Positions 52,773 to 52,843 of a DNA stretch of 52,843 bases are shown piece by piece. The DNA comes from JBDRRP01 sp964446485 (GTDB taxonomy: Bacteria; Desulfobacterota; Desulfobacteria; Desulfobacterales; JBDRRP01). The position numbers were made by a program, and so were the translations under genes. Position 1 is the stretch's first letter; every line of letters starts with the position of its first letter. The stretch lies in NCBI GenBank assembly GCA_964446485.1, contig CAYUOU010000022.1:1-52843 (forward strand), read 5' to 3'. The notes under the pieces were generated by a model. It worked only from the letters and a program-made list of their open reading frames with translations, had not been told where the DNA came from and searched no databases.

Positions 52773-52843
52773 GAGCCCGTCCAGATAAAACTTGAACAAT
52801 TAGGTCCGATATGCTATCTGTTGTGCATGACCAGAGAAAGCGA
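52773..52843. mobile_element. Possible end of an insertion sequence at the right edge
   Basis: Directly after the last gene the sequence begins GAGCCCGTCC, a terminus style seen in some insertion sequences. It continues AT-rich and reaches an ATG at 52827 whose frame (MTRES) runs off the window. No inverted partner or target duplication can be checked here. Confidence 0.3.

Noticed and set aside
1..52843. tRNA, rRNA and CRISPR arrays
   Set aside because: By eye no T-loop/anticodon arrangement, rRNA-like stretch or regularly spaced direct repeats were found; a covariance-model scan would settle it.

Overview
The window looks like a chromosomal segment of a mesophilic, anaerobic member of the Desulfobacterota (Desulfosarcina/Desulfobacteraceae-like). 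The grounds are the moderately high GC content, a core-type MetE, a Tat-exported four-cluster ferredoxin with a small cytochrome b, DUF401 and SYLF-domain proteins, and the style of the lipoproteins. This assignment is inferred from protein families; no rRNA gene is present. I saw no tRNA, rRNA or CRISPR array.

Left part (about 0.4-14.4 kb). A crotonase-fold protein that lacks both catalytic glutamates lies opposite a carbamoyl-phosphate group: ornithine carbamoyltransferase, a P-loop protein of the cyclic-2,3-diphosphoglycerate synthetase-like family, carbamate kinase and aspartate carbamoyltransferase. A SPOR-domain membrane protein and a secreted SYLF (YSC84) protein follow. Next comes a five-gene operon for a non-canonical Hsp70 system: a large TPR protein, a J-like protein whose HPD motif is lost, a divergent GrpE, a short DnaK-like ATPase and a zinc-ribbon protein. 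It ends against the remnant of a DUF4143 ATPase.

Middle part (about 14.5-29.5 kb). These are mostly unrelated housekeeping or accessory genes: a Tat-exported ferredoxin with its membrane cytochrome, a patatin-like phospholipase, a second SYLF protein, core-MetE, an ATP-grasp/esterase pair, EttA behind a membrane-anchored NTF2-like protein, a TetR regulator, TypA with a terminator hairpin directly before its ribosome binding site, a DUF401 permease and a DUF2846-like lipoprotein.

Right part (about 29.8-52.8 kb). This is the notable region: a 23-kb lipid/polyketide locus of the aryl-polyene (APE) type. A divergent region at 50.0-50.2 kb separates a short rightward arm (dehydratase, ketoreductase, LolA-like carrier, DUF3261-like lipoprotein) from a long leftward arm (two acyl carrier proteins, a fused ketosynthase/chain-length factor, two further ketosynthases, an ApeI-like dehydratase, a 4HBT thioesterase, a dehydratase/phosphopantetheinyl transferase fusion, a GT25 glycosyltransferase, an MMPL exporter fused to a methyltransferase, a NodB-type deacetylase, an AMP-forming ligase and a lipoprotein esterase). 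Unlike ordinary APE loci it also carries four radical SAM proteins: one B12-binding type co-translated with the synthase, two tandem paralogues sharing a C-terminal cysteine signature, and one SPASM protein. No aromatic-starter gene (ammonia lyase, chorismate lyase) is visible. The genes together suggest ACP-bound assembly of a polyunsaturated chain, radical modification of it, glycosylation or methylation, and export to the outer membrane by MMPL/LolA-type machinery. The product is not predictable from the sequence, and the right edge may run into an insertion sequence.
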